A DNA stretch of 64,000 nt from DAOVXM01 sp963746255 (GCA_963746255.1 CAVVAJ010000009.1:1178001-1242000), one strand, 5' to 3'. Positions 1-9,780 are shown, counted from the first letter of the stretch. A program made the numbers and translations. The notes: generated by a model from the letters alone, not told the origin.

Positions 1-1253
1 CATCGAACCACGTTATGGCTGACGCTATCCGGGTGGGAATATGGGCAAACAGTCATGCAGCGTCCACAATCCGTTCCGACAACATTCCAGTAGTGGAAGC
101 AAGACTCTGCGTCGATTTTCCAACGCAGAGCACCACCAATCTCCTGTCGCCCTCCAAAGGGGATGGATTTTGACGGGCAAGCCAACGCACACTTCTCACA
201 AATTGTACAGAAATCTATTATTGCACCATCGCGAGTGGGCAGGTCAGCGATTATAGGTAGGTTGGTGGTCACGACGCCTAGGCGTACGCGTGGTCCTTGC
301 CGGGGGGTCATCAATAACCCCATCCGCCCAATTTCACCCAAACCCGCATCACGCGCTACCAGCGGCGCGATCACGCGATAATTTCCGTCGATATGGGCTC
401 GCGCTCCATAACCGAGCTGGCGGATGGCAGAGGCCAGCTGAATCCCTACCTTCGCTGCTTCAACATATTGTCGCGCCAATTCCATCACCCCTGGCGCAGT
501 TGGGTTTGCACCAATCATCGAGTAATCCATCTCCACACTGATAGCGATGGCATAATCGTGTTCAACAGGGATAGGAGCGCCGTAAGTACCACTTCCGCGC
601 CCAATGTGCGAATATACATGGTACGGACGCAGTTCGGTAATCCCCACATCAAGTGCACCGAAATATTTTCCCAGGTGCTTAATATAGACCGTAATTTGTC
701 CCGGATCGATGGAGATAGGCTCGCCAGCAACTTCTCCGCTTACCGCATCCCGTAGAGCTCCGGTAAAGTAAAAGCTGGCTAACGGTGCGACGAATAAATT
801 ACGATCATAATACTTCGATCCTGGAGATAGCAAACCCGGTTTAGCGCGAATGCGATCATCGATGATTTTATGCTCCGGATGGCCACGGTAGTATGCTTCA
901 TATTCTCCTGTCCCGGAAATCAACCTCGCCCGGGCAAACATGATCTCTCTTTCATCAAAGCGGGCATTAGGGACACCCCTAGACATATCTACTTTCCCAA
1001 TTGGCAGAAAGAATACCACTATGCCAGCGGCAATAATTACCGCTAGGACGGTTGCGATTAACAGCAAGGTGGTTGGGGGCAGATTTGCGACAATCAGGAA
1101 GGATATACATCCGATCAACGCGATGGAGAGCGCCACCCGGGCAGCCCTGTGCTCTCCCTCTCGGATCGAGATCAGCCCAAAGCCACCGAAAATCAGGGCA
1201 AATAGGACCCCAAAGGCATTCATGATTATTGTCAGGCTAATTTCAAGGGACAT
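1..1253 (-). CDS. membrane-anchored reductive-dehalogenase-like protein, C-terminus cut by window edge
   Basis: The frame is open from an ATG at 1253 to the left edge (417 codons seen, no stop). The N-terminus has about three hydrophobic helices (residues ~8-28, 38-56, 62-83) and no Tat signal. The middle contains the conserved RdhA/QueG-like core (GYGARAH, DAGLGEIGRMG). Two ferredoxin-type clusters follow: CTICEKCALACP near residues 348-360, then GTDCGRCMTVCPYSHPD near 397-413, which is the characteristic reductive dehalogenase C-terminal motif. The family uses corrinoid plus two 4Fe-4S clusters to cleave carbon-halogen bonds. Respiratory RdhA proteins are normally Tat-exported and anchored by a separate RdhB. 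Here an N-terminal anchor replaces that, as in transmembrane RdhA homologues of marine sediment bacteria. The substrate cannot be predicted. No SD is obvious. Confidence 0.85.
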   Translation of the reverse strand, partial: MSLEISLTIIMNAFGVLFALIFGGFGLISIREGEHRAARVALSIALIGCISFLIVANLPPTTLLLIATVLAVIIAAGIVVFFLPIGKVDMSRGVPNARFDEREIMFARARLISGTGEYEAYYRGHPEHKIIDDRIRAKPGLLSPGSKYYDRNLFVAPLASFYFTGALRDAVSGEVAGEPISIDPGQITVYIKHLGKYFGALDVGITELRPYHVYSHIGRGSGTYGAPIPVEHDYAIAISVEMDYSMIGANPTAPGVMELARQYVEAAKVGIQLASAIRQLGYGARAHIDGNYRVIAPLVARDAGLGEIGRMGLLMTPRQGPRVRLGVVTTNLPIIADLPTRDGAIIDFCTICEKCALACPSKSIPFGGRQEIGGALRWKIDAESCFHYWNVVGTDCGRCMTVCPYSHPDSVSHNVVR

Positions 1254-1395
1254 ACAAAACTCAAAGTATACATTGATGTTTCGCTGACACTAACACAGCT
1301 TTGATTAGTCCTGTCTTCCAACTGTGATTATAACCGTGACCATCCACCGATGTGCCGGTAATACCCCTTAATGTCCAGAAGACCCCTATTATTCC

Positions 1396-1416
1396 AGAAC
1401 ATATGTACGATATAAT
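1396..1416 (+). promoter_or_regulatory. SOS-like box overlapping the dnaE2 -10 element
   Basis: AGAAC-ATAT-GTACG at 1396-1409 matches the Gram-positive LexA operator CGAAC-N4-GTTCG at all but two positions. It is followed directly by TATAAT at 1411-1416. The ATG of the polymerase gene lies 11 bases after this -10 box, so the transcript would be almost leaderless. The box is seen in the sequence; LexA control is inferred, supported by the damage-inducible role of DnaE2-type polymerases. Confidence 0.45.
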
Positions 1417-1427
1417 GGTTATGATTG

Positions 1428-4400
1428 ATGTACATACAACTGCACACCCACTCCTATTATTCTTTCCTGACCGGGCTGGACTCCCCCACCGCCATTGCTA
1501 GACAGGCTGCAGATGCCGGGATGCCAGCCATCGCGCTTACCGATCATGGCTGGATGACTGGTGCGATTGAGTTCTATGATGCCTGTTATGACAAGGGGGT
1601 CAAACCAATAATTGGTCTTGAGATTCCATTTTTTCACCCATCTCAGATAAAAGGCCCGGAAGAGCTCCAATCATCGATGATCCTGTTAGCAATGGACAGC
1701 GAAGGGTGGAGGAACATCAGCCGCTTGAGCAGCGCTTTACGAACCGATCCTGAAATCAGCCGCCGCGGGGGGATATCCATGGATCTTATTTCAGAATATT
1801 CTAGCGGAGCGATCTGCATACCGACTGGTTTATATCAACCTTGGCAAACAACAAATTCGCCCAGTTCTCATGACTTACGGACCCAACTCGTAACTCAGTT
1901 GAGAGATATTTTTCCTGAGCGTTTCTATATCCCAATTCAGCGCAGTACACCACAAGATAAACACACAAGCGGGGTGTTAAACACTATCGCAGTACGAATG
2001 TGTTTGCCGGTTGTAGCGATACATCCAGTTTATTACATTTCGCCTGGCGGTGAAGAGCTGCAACGATCTGTGACCGCGATTCGCCTCAACACACCTATCA
2101 ATCGTGTTAGTAGTAAAGCCTGTGCTCCAACTGGATCTCATTTCATCACCAACGATCAAGCAAATGCAATGTTCTACGACCAGCCTCAAGCAATAACATC
2201 TACGATGGAAATCGCAGAACGCTGCCAGCTCAATTTATCTCTTGGTAAACCGAGATATCCTGTACTGCCGCTGCCTCCTGGAACCACGCCAGATGACGTG
2301 TTAAAAGCAAAAGCAGTGTCAGGCGCCCGCAAGTTGTTTGGTCAGATCTCATCCCAAATTGAGGTGCGCTTAAATCACGAACTTGAGGTTATCGCGGAGA
2401 AAGGCTTCGCACCATTTTTTATAATCATGGAAGATATCCTAAACTTTGCCCACCAGGCGGATATCCCAACCGCGTCCCGTGGTTCAGCCTCATCATCACT
2501 AGTAGCCCATTGCCTCGGCATAACAACTCCCGATCCGATAGCATTAAATCTATATTTCGAACGTTTTCTAAATCCTGCCCGCGGCACACCTCCAGATATA
2601 GATACGGATATCTGCTCCCAACGTCGCGATGAAGTTATCCGATACGTATACGAGACGTACGGACTTGAAAAAGTAGCCATGGTGGCTACGGTTAATCGAA
2701 TTCAGAGTGAGGTCCGCCCTACGCGAAGTGGCAAAAGCATATGGTCTATCCCAAGATCGCATCAGACAGCTCGTTGATGCCCTTCCCAGACGCGAGTGGG
2801 GACCAGCGCAAAGAACCCATTCCCGCGGCGAATCGCCTTATTCAGCTCTAGAGCTACGTTTTAGCTCACCCCACTACACAAAGATTTTCACCATTGCCGC
2901 GGCTTTGCTCGATAAACCCCATCACTTATCCATCCATCCAGGTGGAGCAGTTATCGCCCCACAGCGCCTTACAGAAATTGCCCCAACGCATCTCGCCAGC
3001 AAAGGTATCGTCATCACCCAATTCGATCTCGCGTCTATAGAGCGGCTAGGACTGGTCAAAATCGATCTGTTGGGAATCCGCGGTTTAAGTGTGCTTGGCG
3101 ATGTCGCACTGTCCGTGCAAAGTAAACAAGCCCAAGAATACAAATCGCGCCTAGCCGTCCTTGATGCTATACCACTTGATGACCAAGACACATCAGAATT
3201 GGTCAAGAATGGTAAGACGATTGGCTGTTTTCAGATCGAAAGCCCAGGTATGCGTACAACACTGCGGGAAATCAAAGCATCCAATGTTGATGACATCACA
3301 ATTGCCCTCGCGTTGTATCGGCCCGGCCCGCTCCGGGGAGGGCTTAAAGAAGCTTTTGTCCGCCGCCATCTAGGCATTGAAGATGTAGAACATCTGCATC
3401 CCGCATTCGAAGAGCTGCTTGCTGACACGCATGGCGTCATCCTATATCAAGAGCAAGTGCTGCGCATTGCCCATGAATTAGCCGGGCTGTCCCTGTCCGA
3501 AGCGGATTTGCTGCGCCGCGCCATGAGCCATTTCGATCCGGGCAAACAAATGCAGACCTTGAAAGAGAAATTTATCGCTGGCGCGCAAGCACACCGTCAA
3601 ATACCGCTTGAGACCAGTGAACGGGTATGGGAGATGATGGCAGCTTTTGCCGGATATGGTTTCCCCAAAGCGCATGCCGCCTCTTATGCACAGATCGCAT
3701 GGCGATCTGCATGGTGTAAAGCTCATTTCCCGGCTGAATTCTTGGCCGCCATATTAGCGAATTGGGGAGGCTACTACAGCCAACGTGTATATCTGATGGA
3801 GGCGCGTCGACTACAATTACCCGTGAAAGGCCCCCAAGTAAATTACTCCCAGCACGAGTTTTGTGTGGACTACTCTATTGGAACTCCAACCCTGTATATG
3901 GGCCTAAACCAAGTGCGTGATTTGACTCGCAGAACACAAACACGGATTATAAAGGAACGCCCTTTTACATCGCTTAATGATTTTATTGTCCGTGTCGATC
4001 CTCGCACAGGAGAAGTAGAGAACCTGGCGAAATGCGGTGCTTTACAAGATTTCGGAAATGTGCCAGAGCTGCTCGAACAGTTGAAATCCCGCTCCTGGCA
4101 AGCGCACCAATACCAGCTATTTGCCATGTCTAACGCACCGTCTCCAGACCGTGATTGGAGTCCAGAGCAAATTGCCACAGCTCAGGAAAATATTCTTGGG
4201 ATAAGTGTCGATTTCCATCCCTTGGAATTGGTCGTGGATACATTGGCTGAACAAGGTGTAATTACTTCTTCAGAAGCGATACTGCGGATTGGTAATCGAG
4301 TGCGTGTTGCTGGTATGCGGGAGACATGGCGAAAAATAACTCGCTCCAGCAGTGAGGTGCTATACAGAATGACATTAGAGGATCTGGCAGGGAATTTGCC

Positions 4401-4545
4401 GGTGTTAATTACTAATCTGATCTACCGCCATCATCGCAATTTATTACAAGGCCGCGGTCCCTTTGTAGCAGAGGGGGTAGTGGAAGTGAATGCTTCTCGA
4501 GAGCAACCCTATCTACGCTTGGAAAAAATTTGGCCAGCCAGATAA
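1428..4545 (+). CDS. DNA polymerase III alpha subunit, short DnaE2-like type, one frameshift
   Basis: C-family replicative or translesion polymerase of about 1040 residues, closer to DnaE2/ImuC length than to DnaE1 (~1160). The PHP domain begins at once (HTHS at residues 6-9, TDHG at 38-41). The palm catalytic aspartates lie in PDIDTD near residue 390. The finger region contains ALYRPGPLRGG and GYGFPKAHAASY, and an OB fold closes the C-terminus. The frame breaks near 2706: NRIQ joins VRSALREVAKAYG if one base is removed. Both halves are fully conserved, so I read it as one gene with an indel. ATG at 1428 is preferred over the TTG one codon upstream. No imuA or imuB is visible nearby. Confidence 0.85.
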
Positions 4546-4691
4546 CCACCCATCCAAGGCCAGCCCCTAGATAGGCTAGTGCCTTTTCTAGGGTGCAATA
4601 GCTCGGATATCGAATGAAACTTTCACCCTAGACAAAGCATCTAGTATTCCGTCGACGATCTGTTCTTCCTAATAGTCACATTTGACGAACA

Positions 4692-4874
4692 CTAGATTCC
4701 CATCAGCGATATATTTCCTCCGTCATCTAACAGGCACACTTTTGCATTGAACTTTTCCCCCAGCAGTTTTCCTACTCCAGGTCGATTTCTGGCGATGTGA
4801 AATTGATACTCCTGCAGTAATCCCTCGCTGTAGCCATTCAACTTTTGAAGTATTTTATTAACAGTCTGTTGCAC
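4692..4874 (-). CDS. small hypothetical protein (60 aa), doubtful
   Basis: A 60-codon ATG-initiated frame lies 48 bases downstream of the DinB-family gene on the same strand. The product is mixed in charge with a basic middle (RNRPGVGKLLGEK) and no membrane segment or known motif. No convincing ribosome-binding site precedes it. It may be a real small gene cotranscribed with its neighbour or a chance frame. I do not recognise it. Confidence 0.25.
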   Translation of the reverse strand: MQQTVNKILQKLNGYSEGLLQEYQFHIARNRPGVGKLLGEKFNAKVCLLDDGGNISLMGI

Positions 4875-4922
4875 TTAAGAGTTGAATTCAGGCACACAAA
4901 TAATATCAAAACAGGAATTAAG

Positions 4923-5408
4923 TTATACGATTTTATCGTTCATCCCTGCGACCTGGCGAAGCAACTCTGTTTGCCCAGTGTGGTAGGTGTCATGGAAATA
5001 GAAGCCAAAAAGATGATTGATCATAGGCATTTTTGTATCCCCTTCCTGAATTTCCTTTTCCAAGTCTTCAGCGGAGAGCTTCCCCGCAGCATCGCTGATC
5101 CGCGCCTGACCTTCATTTAGCAATTCCAATAGCTGTTCTAAATTAATTACACCCTCTCCGCCTTGTATAATCGGATCTGAGCCAGATAAGTAGCGTTGGT
5201 ATGCGAGGTCAGATAATACTGGCTCCCCGCCAATCAGGCGCAGCACGTTATCCCGATTGATTGCGATATGTCCCAGCACCCAATTCAAACAGTTAATATT
5301 ATATGGTGTTTGAATTAAGCTATCAGCGTGCGATAATCCATCTGTTTGCATGGTAATTAATCGCAGGTTCAACCCAAACCAGTCCACTAACTTTTCTGCT
5401 GAAATCAT
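4923..5408 (-). CDS. DinB/YfiT-fold metal-dependent protein
   Basis: This 161-residue protein has the four-helix-bundle pattern of the DinB (damage-inducible, not polymerase) superfamily. Three histidines match the metal-binding triad: H47 in WVLGHI, then H139 and H143 in the HDTYHTGQ segment. Family members bind a divalent metal and several are thiol-dependent transferases; the substrate here is unknown. The start at 5408 is chosen over an upstream extension because GGAGG sits about 5 bases before it and the similarity begins there. The gene stands alone apart from the doubtful small frame downstream. Confidence 0.75.
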   Translation of the reverse strand: MISAEKLVDWFGLNLRLITMQTDGLSHADSLIQTPYNINCLNWVLGHIAINRDNVLRLIGGEPVLSDLAYQRYLSGSDPIIQGGEGVINLEQLLELLNEGQARISDAAGKLSAEDLEKEIQEGDTKMPMINHLFGFYFHDTYHTGQTELLRQVAGMNDKIV

Positions 5409-5749
5409 TAGGCCTCCATAGTAGATTGTTCGTTCCTGCAATTTCAATGAGCAATAGATATGGTTGATTGTTTCCCATAGGCAAGGAATTGTTGCGGTCT
5501 CCAATGGGTATTTCTTAAAATTATTGTATTATGTTAACGATAACCGAACAAGTACACCAGCAACCGAAAATCAGGGATTAGAACGCTTGGACAGATTACC
5601 CTATTTATCCAGCATGTTTTATGGCGTAGTTGCTGGGAGATTCTTAATTGAGTACAATGTTGAAATAACTTGCACATAATAACCATCAGCAGAAAATCCA
5701 GCTGCTGATAGATCCGATTCGTTATGACTCGGCAGAGAGGAAGATACCA
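5409..5749. other. intergenic region between divergent genes
   Basis: About 340 bases separate the DinB-family gene (minus) and the aldo/keto reductase (plus). Short open frames here have no ribosome-binding sites and overlap each other. I see no RNA gene or strong repeat. The region presumably holds the two divergent promoters. Confidence 0.4.
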
Positions 5750-6721
5750 ATGAACTATCGTCGTTTTGGCAGAACTAATTGGCAAGTAAGCGAGATCGGC
5801 TATGGGATGTGGGGCATGGGAGGTTGGTCCGGGTCGGACGATAGACAATCGCTAAGTTCCTTGCAGCGCGCTATCGAGCTTGGATGCAATTTCTTCGACA
5901 CGGCCTGGGGATACGGCGAAGGACACAGCGAAGGTTTGCTCGGTCAGCTCGTCCACCAAAATCCAGGAAAGAAAATATATACCGCCACCAAATTGCCACC
6001 GAAAAATTTTGTTTGGCCAAGCCGGCGCGAATTTACCCTTAATGATTGCTTCCCACCGGACCACATCGAGGAATACATCAATCGCTGTTTAGAGAACCTA
6101 GGGCTGGACAGTGTGGACTTGATCCAGTTCCACACCTGGGAAGACAGGTGGGTGGAAGATGATCGCTGGCATAAGACCATCGAGAAAATGCGGAATGCAG
6201 GTTTGATCCATGCGGTTGGAATAAGCATCAATCGCTGGGAACCTTGGAACGGCGTCAAGACTGTCGAGAGCGGCTTAATTGATGCTGTGCAGGTTATCTA
6301 CAATATATTCGACCAGAACCCCGAAGATGAATTATTCCCTGCCTGTGAAAGACATGATGTCGCAGTTATTGCCAGAGTGCCGTTCGATGAGGGAACGCTG
6401 ACCGGAACCCTGACGGTAGACAGCTCATGGCCGGAAGGAGACTGGCGCAACACCTACTTCGTACCAGAAAACCTGGAATCGAGTGTCGAGCACGCCAACC
6501 ACCTCAAGTCGATCATTCCGCCTGGCATGGACATGCCCGAGATGGCTTTACGCTTCATCTTGAACAATCCTACCGTCAGCACTATTATCCCTGGTATGCG
6601 TAAAGTTAATCACGTAGAAAGCAATTTGGCTGCCAGTGAGAAGGGTCCACTGGGCGATGATTTACACCAGAAACTGCGTAAGCATCGCTGGGATCGCGAA
6701 CCGACAGAGTGGTCCCAGTAA
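5750..6721 (+). CDS. aldo/keto reductase
   Basis: NAD(P)H-dependent oxidoreductase of the AKR superfamily, 323 residues, a full-length (beta/alpha)8 barrel. The catalytic tetrad is visible as D50, Y55 (WGYGEGHSE), K81 (TATKLPP) and H128 (IQFHTW). The C-terminal cofactor segment includes STIIPGMRKVNHVESN. The style matches the YajO/Tas-like branch, which reduces various carbonyl compounds; the substrate is not predictable. GAGAGGAAG lies about 6 bases before the ATG. The gene is monocistronic between opposite-strand neighbours. Confidence 0.88.
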   Translation: MNYRRFGRTNWQVSEIGYGMWGMGGWSGSDDRQSLSSLQRAIELGCNFFDTAWGYGEGHSEGLLGQLVHQNPGKKIYTATKLPPKNFVWPSRREFTLNDCFPPDHIEEYINRCLENLGLDSVDLIQFHTWEDRWVEDDRWHKTIEKMRNAGLIHAVGISINRWEPWNGVKTVESGLIDAVQVIYNIFDQNPEDELFPACERHDVAVIARVPFDEGTLTGTLTVDSSWPEGDWRNTYFVPENLESSVEHANHLKSIIPPGMDMPEMALRFILNNPTVSTIIPGMRKVNHVESNLAASEKGPLGDDLHQKLRKHRWDREPTEWSQ

Positions 6722-6810
6722 TGCGGCAGCAGTTATAGATATCTCAGAACCTTCTCGGACTGAACGGTTAATATTGCCAGTTCATGCTAAATCACCATCG
6801 ATAATATAAA

Positions 6811-6841
6811 ACTGCCAGCAAGGGACATGCTTGCTGGCAGT
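6811..6841 (-). terminator. intrinsic terminator of the sigma/FecR operon
   Basis: A perfect 12-bp stem (ACTGCCAGCAAG with CTTGCTGGCAGT) and a 7-base loop. Read on the minus strand it is followed by TTTTATATTAT. It lies 36 bases after the stop of the FecR-domain gene. Confidence 0.8.
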
Positions 6842-6876
6842 CTGCGTGCTAAGGCAAATTCAATTTCAGCCAGATA

Positions 6877-8775
6877 TCATTTCGGCTTCTTCGTTTTCTT
6901 AGGCTTTGGATCAAGTTCCTTTTTGATCTCACCCCAGCCCATCCCTGAACTCTTCATGGCGAAAATCTCGCCAACCGGCTTACCTGAAATTACACTCAAG
7001 CTGTACGCCCGGTCGATCTCACCGAATCCAAATCCCTGGCAGAACCAGCCCATGATCTCTTGATAAGAGACACCGTATCGTTGGGCTAATTTTTGTCCAG
7101 TGGGATGTGGATCGGCGCCGGTGCAATCCGTTTCTTTACCCGGTTCAGGCGTCTCCGACACTGTTGGGACTTCTTCTGTGGTCTCCGTTTCCTCCGTCGT
7201 TGTAACTTCGGGGCTAGGTGTAACAGTCACATTTCGCAAATCATTTTTAATTTGTCCCCATCCTAATCCGGTACGACGTAATGCAAAGATATCTTCGACC
7301 GCCATGCCGCTTTGTTCGCTCAGCTGGTAGGCCAGCTCAATCTCCCCGAAACCAAAGCGCTGGCAGAACCAGCCCATGATCTCTTCGTATTCAACCTGAT
7401 AGCGATCAGCGAGCACCTGTCCTTTGGGGTGGGGATCAGCACCGGTGCAGTCAGTCACTGGATCTGCGGGTTCTGAATCCAATAGCGGTTCTTCGCTTGT
7501 TTCCGGTTCTTGTTCATCCTCCAGTATCTCTTTCAGCGCCTCGATTTCCAAGGCATACCAGCTACCGCCGCTTAGGACAATGAACGTGACTTCAACCGTA
7601 TCACCAACTTCTAGGTAATCATCGCGCTCCGTCCCCTGGTCGACTACGATCTCGGTATTATCTACCAACCATAGCGAACCTTCCATGGATTTGAGAACTC
7701 CGGTAAAAGTCGAGCGGGAATCCTCATCCTCGATTACTTCAATGTGGTCAGCAACTCTTTCATCCTCACTAAGTATCCTTCCTTCAACCAACACTTGGTT
7801 TCCGACCTGCGGGTTGCCGACCAAGTCCGTCTCGCTGGTTACCGTAAAGAGGACATCGTTCACCATCCATAAGTCCCCTTGAGAGGAGATCAATTGACCT
7901 TGCAGCGAAAATTGGTAGGTGGGTGTAAGAAGTATTTGCTCAGGATGAGCGGTTGTCGCCTGTCCGGCAGTTACCAATACCTCCTGCTTACCTTCACTGA
8001 AGCGGACTTCACCTTTATCCACTGCAACGCGCGTTGTACCGGATTCGTCGACCGAAACGCTGAAAACCGTTCCCAACACGTTCGTCATACCAGTGGGTGT
8101 CTGCACGCGGTAGTAGCTGCCCCAACCCTGGAGTGGGACCACGCTGTTTGTAGTCTTCCCGGAAACCTGTTCAATTTCGGCTTTCAGTGACTTTCCCCAT
8201 GATCCGTCGAGTTTATTGATCACGATCTCAGTATCTGGCCCTAGTACCATACGGCTGCCATCATAAAATACAAGCGTCGCAGAGCTCTCAGCCCCAGTTC
8301 GCAAAATTTGACCCTCACCAACCTGATCACCATTCGCAACCCCCTGCCATAATTCGTTATGACTAATACTTTCAACCGCGCCTGCGATTTCGATCAGCGT
8401 GGCGGCTTGGGCTGTACGCGGACCTGTCAGCCAGACACCAGCAGCTGCCAGTGCCACTATCGAAAAGAATGCAATCGCCACAAATCCGACCAGAAGGGAG
8501 CCAAGGGCAATTTTCGCCCAGGAATTCGCAAATAATATTTGCAGCGGTGATGATCTTTGGCTGCGCTGGTGCAATTTCGATTTCATACTAGCCTGCGCTT
8601 GTAATCGAGATAATTGCGGTCTTGGGTGCTCCATTGCGCGAATGGATTGCGCTAATGTGATCAGCTGTTTCATTTCCCCATCCTGATCATCTACAGGGAG
8701 CACACTGGAATCACGGCGCGTACCCGTCTCAACCGCTGATAAATATTCTTGCAGTCGTTCATCAAAATTAGACAT
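6877..8775 (-). CDS. membrane FecR-domain protein with DUF5666-like modules and a duplicated C-terminal domain; probable anti-sigma factor
   Basis: This 632-residue protein starts at 8775 (GGAGG just upstream) and overlaps the ECF sigma gene by 8 bases, which suggests translational coupling. A cytoplasmic N-terminus of about 85 residues precedes one transmembrane helix (IALGSLLVGFVAIAFF). An extracytoplasmic FecR domain follows (GDQVGEGQILRTG, VLGTVFSVSV), then two beta-rich modules like DUF5666. The C-terminus contains two copies of a ~72-residue unit (residues ~443-514 and ~550-620) beginning DCTGADPHP and ending GWGxIK, separated by a Thr/Glu/Pro linker. The tail is lysine-rich. Pairing with an ECF sigma factor suggests a surface-stress anti-sigma role; this is inference. 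Confidence 0.8.
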   Translation of the reverse strand: MSNFDERLQEYLSAVETGTRRDSSVLPVDDQDGEMKQLITLAQSIRAMEHPRPQLSRLQAQASMKSKLHQRSQRSSPLQILFANSWAKIALGSLLVGFVAIAFFSIVALAAAGVWLTGPRTAQAATLIEIAGAVESISHNELWQGVANGDQVGEGQILRTGAESSATLVFYDGSRMVLGPDTEIVINKLDGSWGKSLKAEIEQVSGKTTNSVVPLQGWGSYYRVQTPTGMTNVLGTVFSVSVDESGTTRVAVDKGEVRFSEGKQEVLVTAGQATTAHPEQILLTPTYQFSLQGQLISSQGDLWMVNDVLFTVTSETDLVGNPQVGNQVLVEGRILSEDERVADHIEVIEDEDSRSTFTGVLKSMEGSLWLVDNTEIVVDQGTERDDYLEVGDTVEVTFIVLSGGSWYALEIEALKEILEDEQEPETSEEPLLDSEPADPVTDCTGADPHPKGQVLADRYQVEYEEIMGWFCQRFGFGEIELAYQLSEQSGMAVEDIFALRRTGLGWGQIKNDLRNVTVTPSPEVTTTEETETTEEVPTVSETPEPGKETDCTGADPHPTGQKLAQRYGVSYQEIMGWFCQGFGFGEIDRAYSLSVISGKPVGEIFAMKSSGMGWGEIKKELDPKPKKTKKPK

Positions 8776-9331
8776 CTTGGACCTCCCCATCCGTAAGTGT
8801 CTCCCGCAGCGAGAGCAATGCCCGTCGCTGGAGACCTTTGATCGAGTTCTCACTCTTATTCATCATTTTGGCAACTTGATTAATCGGTAGACGATTTATG
8901 AACCGCAGGATGATGACCTCTCTTTGGGATTGGTTAAGCGATCCCATTGCATTCACCAAATGTTCGCTTGTTAGCTGGTCCTCGACAGAAGTGGTTACAG
9001 CGTCATCAGCAGCCGGAGTATCCTCATCAAGGGGCAGTTGGCGCATATGCTTCTTACTGCGGTAATAATCTGCCACCAAATTACGGGCGATTTTGAACAA
9101 CCAGGCTTCAAAGGGAACCGCGCGCGGACGGTAATTTTCTATTGATCCTAACATGCGCACAAATACCTCGGATGTTAAATCTTCCGCAGCATGTTTATCC
9201 CCAACCTGATAGAAGAAATAACGGAAGACGCTTAGGCTGTGCTTTTCATACAGCTCAGTGAGCACCTGCGCATCACCGTTCTTCGCCTTGCTGATCGTCT
9301 CTAGGGATATCGCACCAATCATAGGTTCCAA
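8768..9331 (-). CDS. ECF-type RNA polymerase sigma factor
   Basis: A sigma-70 family ECF factor of 187 residues with region 2 (LYEKHSLSVFRYFFYQVGD, DLTSEVFVRML, FEAWLFKIARN) and region 4 (LNQSQREVIILRFINRLP and a helix-turn-helix VAKMMNKSENSIKGLQRRAL). It has no extra domains. It directs RNA polymerase to stress promoters and is usually held by a membrane anti-sigma factor, matching the overlapping downstream FecR gene. GAGAGG lies before the ATG. A 10-bp inverted repeat sits about 60-105 bases upstream and may be its control site. Confidence 0.9.
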   Translation of the reverse strand: MEPMIGAISLETISKAKNGDAQVLTELYEKHSLSVFRYFFYQVGDKHAAEDLTSEVFVRMLGSIENYRPRAVPFEAWLFKIARNLVADYYRSKKHMRQLPLDEDTPAADDAVTTSVEDQLTSEHLVNAMGSLNQSQREVIILRFINRLPINQVAKMMNKSENSIKGLQRRALLSLRETLTDGEVQDV

Positions 9332-9393
9332 GTTACCTCTCTAGAATATGCATAACGGGGAATTGGTCAATAAGAGTCGCACTTTACAGCAAC

Positions 9394-9435
9394 CTTAACC
9401 ACATTTTAACGAACATGGGCTTTGGTGTGGTTAAG
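9394..9435. repeat. 10-bp inverted repeat, possible operator
   Basis: CTTAACCACA at 9394-9403 is repeated exactly in inverted orientation, TGTGGTTAAG at 9426-9435, with 22 bases between. It lies 63-104 bases upstream of the ECF sigma start. The long spacer and lack of a T-run argue against a terminator, so a binding site for a dimeric regulator is more likely. Confidence 0.4.
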
Positions 9436-9753
9436 TTTGGGTTACATACTCTTATCAATTACGTTAGATGCTCCCCCTGCAGGAGATATGGAGAAGGCAG
9501 CTAATTTTCTGCTTCTACCCCGAGGAATCACAATACAAACCACATAAAGCTGATCGTGATGGTTCGATACACTATCAGCAACACAGTAGTCGGCGAAATG
9601 GGACGTTTGACGAAAGCTCGTGCTGGGCCGCACTGACCAAGATATGAATATCGAAATTATCGACTTTTGTTTCCGGACGAGCTTGTGCACTCCCAAATGG
9701 AGTAAAAGCTATTGACCCAGAGCAGTGAATCTTCCGTATACAATTAAACAAAA

Positions 9754-9780
9754 AATGCGGCATGAAATTCATGCCGCATT
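9754..9780 (-). terminator. intrinsic terminator of the cold-shock gene
   Basis: AATGCGGCATGAA pairs with TTCATGCCGCATT. On the minus strand the hairpin is followed by TTTTTGTTTAA. It starts 18 bases past the cold-shock gene stop. Confidence 0.85.

Noticed and set aside
41..1287. Several short plus-strand frames and one 71-codon minus-strand frame
   Set aside because: All lie inside the RdhA-like gene, whose continuous minus-strand frame has conserved cysteine motifs throughout. The others are shadows.
4923..5408. DNA polymerase IV (dinB polymerase) next to dnaE2
   Set aside because: The product is the unrelated small DinB/YfiT metal-binding fold. It has no Y-family motifs.
9442..9772. Two small minus-strand frames
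   Set aside because: No ribosome-binding site, no recognisable composition, and one overlaps the cspA terminator.
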